Assembly: GCA_019914945.1 (NCBI GenBank)
Contig: CM034103.1
Span: forward strand, 4,216,001 to 4,280,000
Length of the DNA: 64,000 nucleotides
Origin: Typha latifolia
Taxonomy: Eukaryota > Streptophyta > Magnoliopsida > Poales > Typhaceae
Direction: 5' to 3'
Positions 28,486-42,400 of this stretch are shown here, in pieces. The position numbers and the translations under genes were made by a program. The stretch's first letter is position 1. Each line of letters starts with the position of its first letter. Under the pieces are notes generated by a model. The model was not told the DNA's origin. It made no database searches and saw only the letters and a program-made list of their open reading frames with translations.

Positions 28486-30480
28486 ACATCCACACAAAAA
28501 AAATTTTGGGCACACACATGACCGACACATGTGTGGAACTTAAGGGGGCATGTGCGCCCCCCCCCCACGCACACACTCCTTTTCTTCTTCTCTCTTTCCT
28601 TCTTTCTTTTTTCTTCTTTCTTTTTTCTTTTCTCTTCTCGGGCACGTTGACATTGCCAATCGACTTGTAGGTGAGTCCTCCTCCCTCGTTAATTATTTTT
28701 AGTATAAATGCCTAGCTGCCATTTTCCTTTCTTCTCTTCTATTTTTAGTCTTGTTAGTTGATTGGTCAGCTAACGACCTCAGGTCGCCTCCACGCTGGTC
28801 CTGGGTGCTTCACCTCGTGAAGCTCTCATGATTGCGGCCCTTCATGGGCTCTTTATGCCAAGTGGCCTCTTCCTACCGACTTCCAAGGGTGAGATCGGCC
28901 ACTATCAGTGCCATCTTCTCTCCTCGTCTAGTCAGAAGCTTTCCTTTTCATAAGACGAAGCTCCCGATGCCATCCTTTGGTGTCATGGTGGTCGGGTTTG
29001 TCGAGTGACTCATCCCTCTAGCCATTGGCCGTGGTGTGGGGGCTTGATCGTCGTTGGCTACCTCGGTCGACCTTGTGCCACCTCGTGTGGAGTCTGTGTG
29101 TCGTATGGGTGTGTTTGGTGTAGTGGGTGGGAGTGTCGATGGCAGGGATTGCCGATGACCCTCTCCCCCGTCATGGAGCCATCCCTACTCACGGCTCCAT
29201 GCTAGGCCTCCGACCGGGTTGCACTTTGCGTGTCGTACCTACCGTGGGTGTCGGCTAGTGCACCAGCCTTTGCTGCTAATAATGGGGCACGTTGGCAGCC
29301 ACCTCCTTCTCTTTGTTGGTCTTTTATTGGGTGAGAGGAAGGAGGTGGCGAGGGTGGTGTGTGGGCGAGCTGCCTAAGCCTGCTTGAGCTCAGGTGGGTT
29401 GTGGGCAGCCCAACCCACTAGCCTAGCCCATTTTTTTGGGCTTTCAGCTGACCAAAATAGATTAGTTGCTTTTCATCCGTTTTAATGTATTTTTAAATCC
29501 TTTGTTTAATTAGCTATGTCAATAGTAAATATATTTAGTTATTTTTAGAGGGTCACTTGCGAGTCATATCATTATTTTTTATGAATCAAACTGTGGCATG
29601 AGAGTGCCGTTACAAATAACTCATAATAGGGGATTAGCTCTAATTAGAATTTAGCATGGTCAATTATATTTTGGTTAAAATTAATTTTTAGCAAATAAGT
29701 CGTTGATCTAGGTATATCTATATTAATTGCTCCCGTTAGAGAATTAATACAATTTACTCTAGTAAAATTATATTAAGCAGGTTGTCTTATTAAACTAAGC
29801 GGATTAATTAAATATTGCCTATATGATTTACTTTAAATCGATAATAATTAGTGGAATGAGAATTTGAGGTAAGTTATTTTAAATTACTTTTAATAATGTG
29901 TTAGGCACCGGTACAGCTATGCTAGCTCAACCTAATTAATAAATATAGTAATCTATGGATGGATCTACCCATGCATATAGTGAATGTCAGTAAGAGTATT
30001 TAAATTAATTATTATAAGAAATATGGTGCTTATAATGTTTATTAGTGTCATTGTTGAGGTGGACTCCATACCATGCTAGTATGATTTGTGACACAGTTAT
30101 AGCTATTATTAGGAAAGCGATGTCATGCAAGTAAAACTTCTATAATCTAGGGATAGATTAGAAAATAAAATAACTTACGTTATGACATCATCACATTCAT
30201 ATCATGCATGTGCGTACTTTTTCCCTAGTATTATTATTACATGTTGTGCATGTTAATTTTATTTTATTGTTTGGTAAGATTTCACGTATCATAATTTCTA
30301 TGCATATATATTGGGTATGATCATATGCGTTAGCACCAAAATAAATGACAATGATATGTATTCCATTATGCTTGTTATGTAGTATAATATCATGTTACTT
30401 GCACATATGCATGATTATAAAGAGAGTAACTACTACGTCTCGACAGTATTCGACACTTTCCCAGCCTATCGTATATAAAC
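28486..30480 (+). mobile_element. Long Gypsy-type LTR (TGTAACA family)
   Basis: Starts TGTAACATCCACACAAAAA, with a C-run and C/T-rich block at 28556-28640, then GC-rich and finally AT-rich DNA. The part near 30390-30470 (ACTTGCACATATGCATG.. then GTAACTACTACGTCTCGACAGTA-like) is related to 61425-61500. It probably is the 3' LTR of the gag-protease remnant just upstream. The right end is approximate. Confidence 0.55.
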
Positions 30481-30852
30481 CCTAGATTGTTCTATCACCT
30501 AGCTACACCTTTCCACGACTTTTTTTTCAGTTCAAACATCACCCCCACAGCCTTTTGCAAACCCTACAAATCCCCCTCTAAGTCTCATCTGCAATATACC
30601 ATAAAATCAACTTCAGTGGGATCACCTGCCTACATGGATGCACATTCAAATTCGATGCCCACCGCTTCCAAACAAATTAAAGGTAACTGTAACCAACTGA
30701 GTTCGATGCACACCTCTATGCACACCACCTCTAGACAAACAATAAGGACTCTATTTATTGTCTAGGAATGATTGGATTGAGATCCTCAGCAGGATCGCAA
30801 AGTTTAGTACAAAATGAGGTTTAATTTATATGTGAATTAGTTTGTTTCTTTA

Positions 30853-31053
30853 GATAGGAGGGCTAGTCCATGTATATCTTTTTTCTTCATATCCCTAAAG
30901 CCTAGTGCACTAAAATACACATTTATGAAGAGGAAATAGGACAAAACTTTAGATAGGAGAGCTAGTCCATGTATATCCTTTTTCTTCATATCCCTAAAGC
31001 CTAGTGCACTAAAATACACATTTATGAAGAGGAAATAGGACAAAACTTTGGTT
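30853..31053. repeat. 99-bp tandem duplication, two nearly identical copies
   Basis: GATAGGAG(G/A)GCTAGTCCATG starts at 30853 and again at 30952; each copy ends in GGACAAAACTTT. Only a couple of differences separate the copies, so the duplication is recent. The 99-base period keeps frame, giving an antisense open frame with a repeated 33-residue block, but no gene evidence supports coding. Confidence 0.9.
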
Positions 31054-31209
31054 AAACACAATCGCTCCTTCACAATCTATTCATCTTGTGATACCTGTAT
31101 AAACTCTTAAATATATTTATTGTGAGCACTTATTCCAAAAATGAATAAAATATCTTTGCCACTTAGATACTACTTTTAGGTGGCTCTAAGAACTAAAAAC
31201 CTCGAGTGG

Positions 31210-31684
31210 TAGGTGATTATCGGGCAAGTCAGACAGGGCACATCAGACCAATCAAGCTAAGCACCGTGTTCGCCAACCCACTCAGGAGTGAGTTGGGTCG
31301 AGCTAGAATAGTCTAGCCAGTTATTGCCCATCTGCCCGTGAGAGAGTAGACTATGCTAGGCCGAGCTTAATAGACGGACATGGCATAATAGAATTTTTAG
31401 CTATTTTTAGAATTTTTATTATTATTAGGCTTATTTTAAAAAAAAGTATTTTATTTACATTCGAGCTAGGGCAAACTTCATGGTCGGTCATTGGGCTGGA
31501 TTTTTGGGTCGGACCAACGGGCTAGCTTTCGGGTTGGCCTAGATGGGCAAAGGGTTGGCTCGTGCCACTCATTGACAATTCAAGCTTGAGCCAAACCAGG
31601 TCCAAACTGAGTCTGAGTCGGGCTTAGCCTAGCCCAAATCGGGATGGGCTAGGAATGAGCAAGTTGAGCTATATAATCACCTCT
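31210..31684. mobile_element. TIR element, GGGC/GAGC-rich interior
   Basis: AGGTGATTAT at 31211-31220 is the exact reverse complement of ATAATCACCT at 31673-31682. The interior is rich in GGGCTAG/GGTCGG/GAGCC motifs, unlike the AT-rich flanks. No coding region and no certain target duplication. Confidence 0.5.
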
Positions 31685-32897
31685 AGGTAGCAAGTCAATG
31701 TTTTATAAGGGACTCCACAGCGGTACAGATTCCCCTTTGCCTAATCAGAAATTTCCAAATAATTCCATATCATACTATGAACGTTGTCTACTGCTCAAAA
31801 GTCCAAATCAATCTCCTACTCTCATTCCACTTGCCTATTACTTGGCTTGCTTTCTATCCAAACTAATAATCAATCAACATTCATCCACAGTGCCCAAAAG
31901 TTAAATATGAACACTTCCAAGACCTGAAGAGGAGTTTTGGACTATTTTAAGTGTGCTCTTAATTTTTTTACATATTTCATTTATTTAAAAATATAAATAT
32001 AAAACTAGATGCATTGAAAATTGCTCACTCCATCAATAACTTATATGCAAATTTTAAATTTCCTAAAAACTATGCCAAGTTTTAAAAATAAATTTTTATA
32101 TAAATTGCATTTTGATTCGAGTTACAAATCGCTGATCTATACAAATTTCTCTCTGAAACTTTAGTTATTTTAGAGAATTAGAAATTCCTATAAAAATCGT
32201 TTACTAGGTCAAGGATTCTCACACACAGTATCATATTTAAGTTTTAAAACGTATTAAACATATAAATATTTGAGAGAGCTAATATGGTTATATAAAAAAA
32301 ACCTTCATAAACTGCACTAGAGTTCAAAAGTTCAAATCTTTTCACTTTGGCTCACCCATGCATTAAACAGGAAATAACAAATCCCTCTTCTCTTAAGAGT
32401 AGAATTAAGGATTTTATTATTGTTCTAGGTCCATCGAAATCAATCGAAATTTAATATGAAATTATTGTTTTTATCTAGAAGAGTCCTTTTCCTTTTCTTC
32501 AATCTAGAGAAGTCAACAACTCCTTGGTCGTATAATTTGCATCTCGTGGGGTGGAATATAGAAATATATTGAAGAAGACTAAGACATTTCTCCTATTATA
32601 AGTATTTGTCAATCCTTACTGCCGAAGCAATCCCCCCACCACTACCCCCGGATTAATTACGTGATTACCAACGATAAAACGTCTTAACCTCCAGTTTCCC
32701 CATACTGCCCCTCTCAATTTCTCCAAGATTAGTTGGACGCTGATATCTTTTATGGGATGTGAATTTAAACCTTCAATTGCCTTCCTTTTGCCCTTTAGTA
32801 TAGAATACCAATATATTCTCACCTAGGGCTGTGCACGTTTAATTGCTAGATCTTGGCGGAGCCGCATATTAATCTTAGAGTTTGCGCCTATGTATTC
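31685..32897. other. Intergenic, nothing recognised
   Basis: AT-rich DNA with no supported gene, no long repeats and no terminal motifs that I could confirm. Confidence 0.45.
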
Positions 32898-32905
32898 ACC
32901 AACGA

Positions 32906-33412
32906 ATCAGGGGTGAAAATGGGTCGGATTAACTCCGACCTAACCCACTATCTAAACTGATTCGAATTAGATTTGGATAAAACAAATTATCCTATTTGAA
33001 TACGGATAAAATTTTTGAAAAAAAAAAATACTTCGATACAGATTTAGATACGAGTCGAATATAATTTTTGGATTTGGATACAGATATCAGATATCTGTTT
33101 ACTGCATATATTTTTGAATGATTTATAGAGATTAATTTTTCTAATTTTATATGTATTTGAGATACAAATTTTTTTTTCGAAACTCTTAATGCTTTTGTAT
33201 CAATTATGTCTAAGTAAAAAATTATAATTCATTTAAAATTCAATCAACATCTATTTAAGATACGATCATCTATCTAAAATTTATCCATATCTGTTTAGGT
33301 AAGATATAGTTTTAAATTTTATTATCCATTTAATATTCGTATTCAGACTAAAAATATGGACCGAGTGTGGGTTGAGCAATATCTAGTCCGTATTTGATCC
33401 ATTTTCATCCCT
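32906..33412. mobile_element. hAT-like MITE with perfect 8-bp target duplication
   Basis: ACCAACGA occurs at 32898-32905 and again at 33413-33420, directly flanking the element. Ends are inverted: AGGGGTGAAAATGGGTC on the left against the reverse complement of GATCCATTTTCATCCCT on the right. The interior is AT-rich and encodes nothing. An 8-bp duplication with CAGGGGTG-type ends is the hAT pattern. Confidence 0.85.
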
Positions 33413-33439
33413 ACCAACGATGCATTTTACTTTAGACCT

Positions 33440-34370
33440 TATAGTTATGTTTTTTTATAATAGAAAGCTTGATTAAGCTATGCCTAACCCCGTGAGGGTA
33501 AGACATCAATAGAAAGTAGCTTACAAAACTTGGGAGGGATGAGGTCTGTAGGCCCCAACCTTCCTAGACCCGACCCACTTTTCTTCGCTGGGCAGCCTAG
33601 TCGACCGCTTGTTGCTCTCTCTCCTAACGTGCACTAACCAACCGTTCACAAAAGAGCTAAGTAGTGTTTTGCACTTAGCAACTAACTCCTGAAGTTCTCA
33701 AGGGCAACTAACCTGATTCTTGATGATCTAGACTAACTCTAGAGAGTTTGATTCTGCCTTGATGTGATTGTGGCCATTTGCCAACTTCAGGCTAAGCCAA
33801 AGGGCTTTACCCTCGGCCTGTAGCGTCGACTCTTCGACGACCGGCTCCTAGAGAGCTGCTAGTAAGGCGGCCGTCAATGTTCGGAGCATTGCTTCTTGCC
33901 CACCTTAGGTTTCTCCTTTAGGGTAGGATCCGTCCACATTTACTTTTGACCATCCCTCCATCGGATGAGTCCACTGGCCTACGCTCCTTGCGCCCAGGCT
34001 GCTCAACAATGGGCTTAGCATAGTCCCGCGCTATTTGCACTGCCCTATGGACGATCGCTCTCAGGAGTTCTTCGCTGCCCTTGAACACTTTAGTGTTGCG
34101 GTGCTTCCATAGTTGCCACATGGTGGTTGCCATGAGCACCATGCATGTAACATTCTATTTAGAATCCTTGCTCCAAACCATGGCGAGCCAAATTGTCCGA
34201 GGGCCTGATTTCCCACTCAATCGCCCAACCTTGGTTACTGTTGAGGAGTCCTCAGACGACCTTCGCGAATCTGCAAGTGAGGGAGAGGTGAACGGTACTT
34301 TTCCAGTGAATATAGCAGAGGGCACAGAGCTCTTCCAACCCCACCCTAATGGCATGTAGAAGTTCTCTGG
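33440..34370 (-). pseudogene. L1-like non-LTR retrotransposon fragment (3' end: zinc-binding and RNase H regions)
   Basis: On the minus strand 33918-34142 encodes MWQLWKHRNTKVF, a hallmark of the region after the L1 reverse transcriptase; 34155-34355 reads into it from upstream. Around 33750-33830 an RNase H-like stretch (LQAEGKALWLSLKLA) is present. A T-rich run near 33450 on the plus strand would be the remains of the poly(A) tail. Stops and frame breaks show it is dead. Confidence 0.65.
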
Positions 34371-34841
34371 TTGGTAGGCTAGACCCTATAGTCTAATATC
34401 TAAATTTTCTTTGTTGTAATTCTTATTGCTGTGGCTATAGCCCGATAGAGGGCTGTGTCAAAAGTGAGTAGCCCTATTATCTCTTTCATTTTGCATAAGT
34501 TGTCTTATATGAATGAAGCTGTCTTATATATATATATATGCCATCATCGTAATTACACCCATCTCCAGTCCGCTTTTGTTATGAAACACTAAATTACAAC
34601 TATACCCCGTTTGATTCACATCCATTTACACCTTCCTCGTTTGCCGACGAATCACGCTTTCTCAACGTGCCTCCTCTTCCCTCCTCCTCAATCTTCCCCA
34701 AGAAAAGTTGACAATTCCAATCCCCAGATCTCTCTCTCCCTCTCTCCCTCTCTCCCTCTCTCCTCCTCCTCCTCCTCCTCCTCCTCCCCCAAATCTAAGA
34801 ACGCTAATTAAGAAAGAGACCGAGATCTGCACTCCTCGAGG
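34371..34841. other. Promoter/leader region of the GPR107/108-like gene
   Basis: Contains an (TA)n run at 34526-34540 that could act as a TATA region about 310 bases before the ATG, and a long CTCTCC/CTC repeat tract at 34728-34788, typical of plant 5' leaders. No coding region. Confidence 0.45.
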
Positions 34842-36191
34842 ATGATGGCGATCTACCGCTCTATCGCCGTCGTCCTCCTCCTCCTCCTCTCCCTCCTCTC
34901 CTCCTCTTCCGGGGAGATCCGCCTTAACTCCGTCTCCTCGGATTCCCGCGCCATCATCCCCTTCGACGAGTTCGGATTCACCCACGCCGGCGTCTTGGTG
35001 CTCAACGTCTCTTCCATTTCCCTCTCCGATTCCTCCGACATTGACCTTTCCCAGCTCGGCTTCTTCCTCTCCACTGCCGACGCCTGGCTCCACGTCCTCC
35101 AGCAACTCCGCGACCTCGATGTCACCTGCGCCCTCCAATCCGACCTCGTCAAGGTCGTCTACTCCTTCGACCACCTCGATCCCCCTTCCAACCCCTCCCG
35201 CGTTGCCGTTGCCCGATCCACCTCCTTCTCCACCTCCTTTCCCATAACCGATCCCGGCCAGTACACCCTCGTCTTCGCTAACTGCCTTGCCGGACTCCGC
35301 GTCTCCATGTCCGTCCGCTCCGCCATGTATAACCTCGATCCCCGCTCCCCCGACCGCCGCATCTACCTCTCTGCTGGCTCCGCCGTCCTCCCCTTCATCT
35401 ATTCCGTCCTCTTCTGCGCCTACCTCGCCCTCGGCGCGCTCTGGATCGCCATCCTCCTCCGCAAGCGCGCTGCCGTCTTCCGCATCCATTACTTCATGCT
35501 CGCTGTCGTCGCTCTCAAGGCGCTCAATCTCCTCGCCGAGGCGGAGGACAAGTCCCACATCGAGCGCACCGGGAGCGCCCACGGCTGGGACGTGCTCTTC
35601 TATATCTTTAGCTTCCTCAAAGGGATCTCCTTGTTTACCCTCATCGTTTTGATCGGAACTGGCTGGTCCTTCCTCAAACCTTACCTTCAGGACCGCGAAA
35701 AGAAGGTGCTGATGGTGGTGATCCCTCTCCAGGTTGTCGCCAATATCGCACAGGTGGTGATCGATGAGTCCGGGCCGTATGCGCGCGATTGGGTCACATG
35801 GAAGCAGGTTTTCCTCCTGGTTGACGTCGTCTGCTGCTGCGCCGTGCTTTTCCCGATCGTCTGGTCGATTAAAAATCTGCGGGAGGCCGCCAGGACCGAC
35901 GGGAAGGCGGCTGTTAATCTCATGAAGCTTACTCTTTTCCGACAGTATTACGTGGTTGTCATCTGCTACATTTACTTTACGAGGGTCGTTGTGTACGCGC
36001 TGGTCACAATTACCTCGTACCGGTATCTATGGACTAGCGTCATGGCAGGGGAGCTTGCGACACTCGCCTTCTATGTGTTCACAGGGTACAAATTCAGGCC
36101 GGAAGTGCACAATCCTTACTTTGTGATTGACGATGAGGAGGAGGAGGCTGCCGCCGAGGCTCTCAAGTTGGACGATGAGTTTGAGCTGTGA
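34842..36191 (+). CDS. GPR107/108-like seven-transmembrane protein (lung seven-transmembrane receptor family)
   Basis: Uninterrupted frame of 449 residues, the usual size for plant members. Signal peptide ~1-24; luminal N-terminal domain ~25-172 with paired Cys (~96, ~148) and an N-glycosylation motif (NVSS, ~55); seven hydrophobic helices near 181-206, 213-233, 251-277, 288-308, 321-343, 364-390 and 395-415; the tail is very acidic (DDEEEE.., ending DDEFEL). Family knowledge: Golgi/endomembrane proteins related to GPR107/108; plant members were listed as candidate G-protein-coupled receptors, but trafficking roles are more likely than signalling. The first of two adjacent Met codons is used. 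The 5' half is strongly C-rich, like CHLM. Large antisense open frames here come from codon bias. No defect is seen. Confidence 0.94.
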   Translation: MMAIYRSIAVVLLLLLSLLSSSSGEIRLNSVSSDSRAIIPFDEFGFTHAGVLVLNVSSISLSDSSDIDLSQLGFFLSTADAWLHVLQQLRDLDVTCALQSDLVKVVYSFDHLDPPSNPSRVAVARSTSFSTSFPITDPGQYTLVFANCLAGLRVSMSVRSAMYNLDPRSPDRRIYLSAGSAVLPFIYSVLFCAYLALGALWIAILLRKRAAVFRIHYFMLAVVALKALNLLAEAEDKSHIERTGSAHGWDVLFYIFSFLKGISLFTLIVLIGTGWSFLKPYLQDREKKVLMVVIPLQVVANIAQVVIDESGPYARDWVTWKQVFLLVDVVCCCAVLFPIVWSIKNLREAARTDGKAAVNLMKLTLFRQYYVVVICYIYFTRVVVYALVTITSYRYLWTSVMAGELATLAFYVFTGYKFRPEVHNPYFVIDDEEEEAAAEALKLDDEFEL

Positions 36192-39100
36192 AAACTTAGG
36201 GATGATTCTGGACTTTGCTCTTGCTCTGTTGCCAGAACAATTGGTATAGGTGGGAACCTGCTAATGTTTTGCTTTTGTTTATTTGGTACTTGATTTTGTC
36301 TTACTGTAAGTGGGATTATAAATGATGTCATATTAAGTTGGTCTCTCGCTTAGCATCTCCCCGTTGTTTATGTCATTTCTTTTATCTATTTGACTGCAGA
36401 TGAGATAGCTATTTGTATATCTTCATAGTAATTATCATATTTAACTATGTTTCTTTTTTTTTCTTTTTTTTGTTGTTGTTGTAGACATCTATTGCTCATA
36501 TTTACACCTTGATTATTGATTGAACTCATATGATTTTGAACTGTTGATGCATGGTGTATGATTGCACTTGCACATCCTTGGTAATACTAATCATGTATGA
36601 TTTGCTACGGAAAATGTAATAGTGACTTTGATCTTAGTTGCATGTATTATTCTGACTTCTTGTCAACTTATCAGTTTAATAAAATGGGTGTAGTTGTCCT
36701 TTGCATTTGAAGTAAACAAATTAGCTGGTAATCAACTTCTTGCTTGTAAAGTTAACATCTACTAGCATAATCTGATATTGTTTGGTTAAGTAGAAGGGCG
36801 TAAGTGTTTTTTACTGAGAATTTGAGATTGGATTTCTTTAACCCTACTATGTTGAGAATTATTCTTTTGCTTCTCCTTTTGCTAAAGAAAAGCTAATAAA
36901 GAAAGTATGACATTATTGTCCAATGGAATGTTTTGGTTAACTTGATAGCATCTACCTGCATTAAATTTGAACATTATGATGGGTTTATGATGATAATATG
37001 TGCATAACATAGTGTAGAACTGCATTCTTTCCTCATTCAAAATATCGACTATTATTATTTATATCACTGCCTTCCTTACCGCTTTCAATGGCCAACAAAG
37101 AGATAAGAGCTTGGAGTGAGTAGTGATCCTTGTCTATTTGGGGAAGACCATGATTCTCAATCAATTATAATTTCTTGCTGACTATAGCAGATCTGAAGAA
37201 AGGTTGGCTCTAGAGATTTTAGGAATTTATGATCACATCAAGTATCATCTATGTGCATATTTGTTTTGCAGTCATAGTGGCTCCTCCAGTGAAGAGCTTC
37301 TGGAAGAGTGTCTTACTAATTCATTCTAAACTGGCTATGTTTAGTGGGCAATTAAAGAGGATAATTCTGAGTTTTGCAATTGTCGACAAAATCCAGTTAT
37401 TCTGTGAATCTGTATTAATTTAGTTTCTTCTGAACATTGATAATTAGAGAACTATCGAACTTCGCAACTTTTGTGTACATTAGGCTGAACTGAGCTCTTG
37501 ATTCGTTCCATTTTGGAGTTCTTTGTCTCTTGGGTGCTGCAGTGGATAATTGCTGCTTCTGTACTAAATCTTCCTTCTAGATACTATTTGATTACGAAAC
37601 TGTAGACTCAATATTTAGTTAGAAAAATAAAGTGGTATTCCTAGTTTCCTAGGAGGGTCAATATTTATGCAGTTATTTCAAACTATGTTTGCTTGTAAAT
37701 TTGTTTAACATGCTTTTTTAAGCTTTTCTACAATTTCAGTTATTACAAAGATGGTTGCAATACTGATATTTCTGTACAGACATAACATATTTAGAATATC
37801 AATAAATTGAAGTAAATCATTTGTTAATAAGTGTTTTTGATAATTCTCAGCATAGTTTCCTGCTTAAGATGCTTTCTTCTTTGTCCCGTTTAATTTCCAG
37901 AACAGTTGAAATCTTTAAGGGAATCATTTCAGTGGCAACCTTCTTTAACAGGAACTAGCATGCATCTTCATCTTCTTAGCAGTTTAGGTTTCTTTTGGCT
38001 TCTGCACAATCTTGGTATAGGACTATGCTGGTTGCACTTTTTTTCACATGTATTGCAAAGTTTGGAAGGATGACTAGAGATTGTTTCAAGGGGATGCTAT
38101 TGAAATCTTTCTGATATAGGAGATTAGAATATTCTTATCAGTCTTTTGGCAGAATTATCAGTTACTTGTTTTTCTCTCAAATGATTGAAATTTGGAAACT
38201 TAGGGGATCTGGTGTAGTTTGTCAGTAGTCTAGCTTTACATTTTGCATGCCAACTTATATTTAATAATTCCACTTAGTGTATAAATTTTTTAAGACAGTT
38301 CATTGTAAGTGTCAACCTTTAGCTTTCGTAACAGCTGAGTAGAAGTTATGATGAATACAGATAAAGTCTAATTGGAAATGCAGTTCTTTTCGAGTTTTTC
38401 CAAAAACCACTTTGAAACTCTTTTACTCAACTTGGCATGAAATCACTTTCTTTATTTTATCTGTTTAGACAGTCGAAGTTTCTTGTTTTCTACTTTTCTT
38501 TCATCATTTTGTGGGCATTGCGCTTCACTACAGGGATCTGGGGCTTTGGGACCTAATAAGTTCCATGTTATTTCATTAAGGTACTTTATGCCTCAAATGA
38601 TGATTATCATTCTCTATTTCGTGACTTTTGTCAATAATGTTAAATATGTGGCTAACTTCTAATGATCTGATTATCAGAACTTCAATTATATAAAAATAAT
38701 TGCTCGTCATTTTTAATGGAATTCTGATAATTTGCCTGTTATTAATTGATAAGCAGGTTTCCTTGATAGTGCTTCAAAAGTGGTGGCCTTTTTTCCATCA
38801 AATTGGTATTACCAATTGTTTCCTTAATTCTTTAATCAAATAATGGCATGTTTCTGAAGATATTAGATAAGGTATCTTTGATTTACTTTATCATAGCCAC
38901 GACTAGTTATATTATTCAAAGGAGCTGAGTTATTAATTGCATCTGGGGTTAGAATGTAATTAGTTTACTCTAGAAGTTTACAATTTAAATTACTTTGCTT
39001 AACTTTGTGTTAGTACAAGAAGTTCGATCAAAGATTATTTGTGAAGGATCGTCTCTAAGAGCTTATTGCAACTTTTCTTTTTTCTTTTTATCTAATGTTC

Positions 39101-39469
39101 TTTCTTGAGTCATTTTGATTCAATATGGTAGAACCTTTTTACTTTCTGGCATTGTTCCAGTTTTGCTGCTAATATGCTACCTTAGTTTAGCATTGAATGA
39201 TCTTTATGTGGCTTCAGGATACCTCTGTTTTTTTCTCCCACAAAGTCTACACTTGACAGAGTTTTAACTCGTCTGGAAAATATCAGGGATTCTGAACAAT
39301 TTCGCCATTAGGTACGTGACTCAAATTTTCTCTCCTCTTTTCAATTCTTTAGGATAGGAAGAAAAAATCACGCCAGCCAAAATACTATGATGCATCAACA
39401 AACAAACAACCTCCTTTGCATTAAAATCCATAAGTAATCACCTCTTCAAGCTTGATGCCTGGTGACTCT
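36192..39469. other. 3.3 kb T-rich gap between the GPR107/108-like gene and GULLO
   Basis: No coding region could be supported on either strand. Composition is T-rich and intron-like throughout, with few transposon signs. It may hold a long or intron-containing 3' UTR of the GPR107/108-like gene (a TTCAG acceptor-like site near 39218), but this needs transcript evidence. Confidence 0.4.
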
Positions 39470-42400
39470 TTAGTATTGTTCAATTGAAGTGCAAACGCTC
39501 GCTTCCTTGTAGACCTTACCTGGTCGACAGAAGTATCCTTTGTCAGGGGCACAATGTATGTCCTCTGAGCATATACACAACCCTTCCAGGGCACACCCTT
39601 CCTTTACTATGCTTGTTCTTCCTTTGATCCCTAGAACTTGGTCTGTCCATTCACTTGAGAACAATCCTTTAGGATCATATGCATCTTTCACCCTTAAAAA
39701 CTCTTGAGCCTTCTTATATTTCTGAATCACTCCAACAAATGCGATATTGCGATTCTTCCCCCAATGTGGGAGGCCTTGATACTTGATTATTGCTATCTGC
39801 TCGATCTCTTCTAACACATCTTCATAAAGCCTTGGTGTCATCGGGTCATGGCTCCTGTAGTAGGTCATGTCGAAATCTATTGCGTCTTCTTGCTTGCCTA
39901 AGTAGGCAGTTGAAGCCCTAACGTAGCGCATGAGGATGCCATTGTAGAGCTCTATACCGCAAAAAGCTGCAGGATATATGTCTCTAAGTTTCTGAATATC
40001 AAGGATGAAGTTTGTAACTTTAGACAATGCAATGGTGAAGGTTGTTTGGTGGAAAAACAACCCCTGGACTCTCCGATCCCAAGGGCAAGTAGTTAGGAGA
40101 GCATCATCTTCACTGTTGAGGCAGCCACCAGAGGATTGCATCCTATTCTGCTTGCCAATCACTGGATAACCCGTGAATAAAAAACCATCGTTTGCCAAGC
40201 CATATCCTCGGATCGTGATGATGTTTGTGATTACCTTTGAGTTTAGACATTTACCTCTAGCATTGCCCGTGGCCTCGAAACTCTCCTCTTTACACAAAAG
40301 AATAAGGAACATCAGTTGAGAGTGATATACTAGATGCATTTTTTAGTATGTATTCAGTATTCTATTAGATATTACCTAGAATTCTACTTAGTACTGTTTC
40401 TAGAGTTGGAGTGGATCGAAATCCAATGAAGTCATAGACACCATCGCCTGATACATTGAAGGGTACACGATCGTCGATCCGATATATAACTTTGCGGTGG
40501 CTCGGGTACCAAGCAATGTCGGCAAATTCATGCTGATAGCCGAAGGCGATGGCGAGCTGTGCTAGATTGGAGTCGTCACACTCTGAGAAGGTGAGTGAAC
40601 GCTTGAAGAGTGGTTGCAATGCGAGAGTGACCTAAAACAAGAAAAGCAGGAATTCAATTAATACTTTTATTGGAAAATTTATAAATAAATATACTATATT
40701 CTAACTTTGTTATTATTATATAGCTATTTATTATTTTAACTCTTGTCTTTTACTTGTTCTATCTCAAGAATACGAGTTATAACAACAATTGGATTAAGAT
40801 TGAAAATTGGAGAGCCAGTACAGATTGCCAAAAATATTTTCTAAATGTTATGAAGCCTACCATCTTCTTCTTGAATTAATCTTTGGTTTGACGATCATTT
40901 TTTCAACGAAAAGCTTTATTAGTTTATGGGGGCATTTCTAATGCGAATAGTTGGGCAAATCTCTTTGGCTACAAATTAGAATCCTTTCCAATCATATATC
41001 TTGGACTAGATTGATAAACGAAAATCTTCTGATTAGGACCCAATTATTAATAAATTGGATTATAGTGCAGATTTAATTTTCACTCGATTAAGGCTGAAAA
41101 AAAAAGAGGCTAGATTCAAGAGAACAATCCCAGATCTAGACTCTACAGAGGAATCGGCTGGTTTATGTGATGATGATGAATTCTCCTTCAGAAAATCAGT
41201 GAAATGTGACCTAAATAAAATTATTCTTCAAGAAAAAATTATTTGGCATCAAAAAATCTCTGACATATTTGGCTCAATGTTAGTGATTAAAACGCATACA
41301 AAAAAAAAAATCACTATTATGCTAATTGCAGAAGAAAGACTAATTATATTGCTTATCTTATAATTGATGACAATTCAGTTACTAATCACTTTCTAATCTG
41401 AACCTTTTTTTTACCGGTTTAGAAAGATCGTTTCTCTATCTCATTTGTCTTCTCCTCTTTCTATTAATTGGGACGAATTATATGAAAATCCTTCAACCAA
41501 ATTTTCAAGTACTATCTAGCCGATCTTTGAAGACGAAGTTAAATTTGTAGCATTTGATCTTGGTGCTAAAATAGCCCCGAGGCCAAATGTTTTTCCAATT
41601 CTCTTCTATCAAAGATACTAGTCTATTGTTAAGAATGATATCCTCAAGCTTGTTGCCGATTTGCTCTCTGATAAGGTCCACCTTCATGGCATTAATAAAG
41701 GTTTGGCAACATGTATTGATAAAATGAAGGATTGGTAATTATCTCAACTAGACAAATCGGTAATTATCTGACAGATTATTTTAATGAGCTATTAGAACCC
41801 TAATGGTTATTAATCACATTCATTAATCTGACAGATTAGCCTCGACAGATTGGTGATTATTTTTATAAGTTATAGCCTCGTAAGTTAGGGTTCTAATGAC
41901 TTTGATAACTATACATCAATTTTCACATCCTTTTTATATTTTGCTTTAATTTTATGTCACTTTAAATATAATTATTATACTACTATACTATTTTACAAAT
42001 AAGTATTAAAAAATTATATTCTAAATTAAAAGTATAATTTTAAGAATACGAATCTAGAATAGAATAGCTATTGTAAATTGTCCTTTAATTCTGGCCTTAA
42101 GATTTTATAGTACTTGATAGGTTGATTTGCTATCTAACAACTTATTAGTTAATTGGGGAGGCCAACTTAGAATGTTTATTAAATTATTCAACACAAACCT
42201 GAGATGCTCACCACATGCTCGGGTAGTATAATTCTTTGGAAGCTTTCTAACCACACCCAACCTAACTAAATGATTCTATAATTAATGATTAGCCAAATTG
42301 TCTAATTTACTTGGATAGACTTAAAATTATAAGATATATGTTATTCGATCCTGTATTTTAGTTTATATGCCTAAAGAATGCCCTACTATTCGTTTTTCAG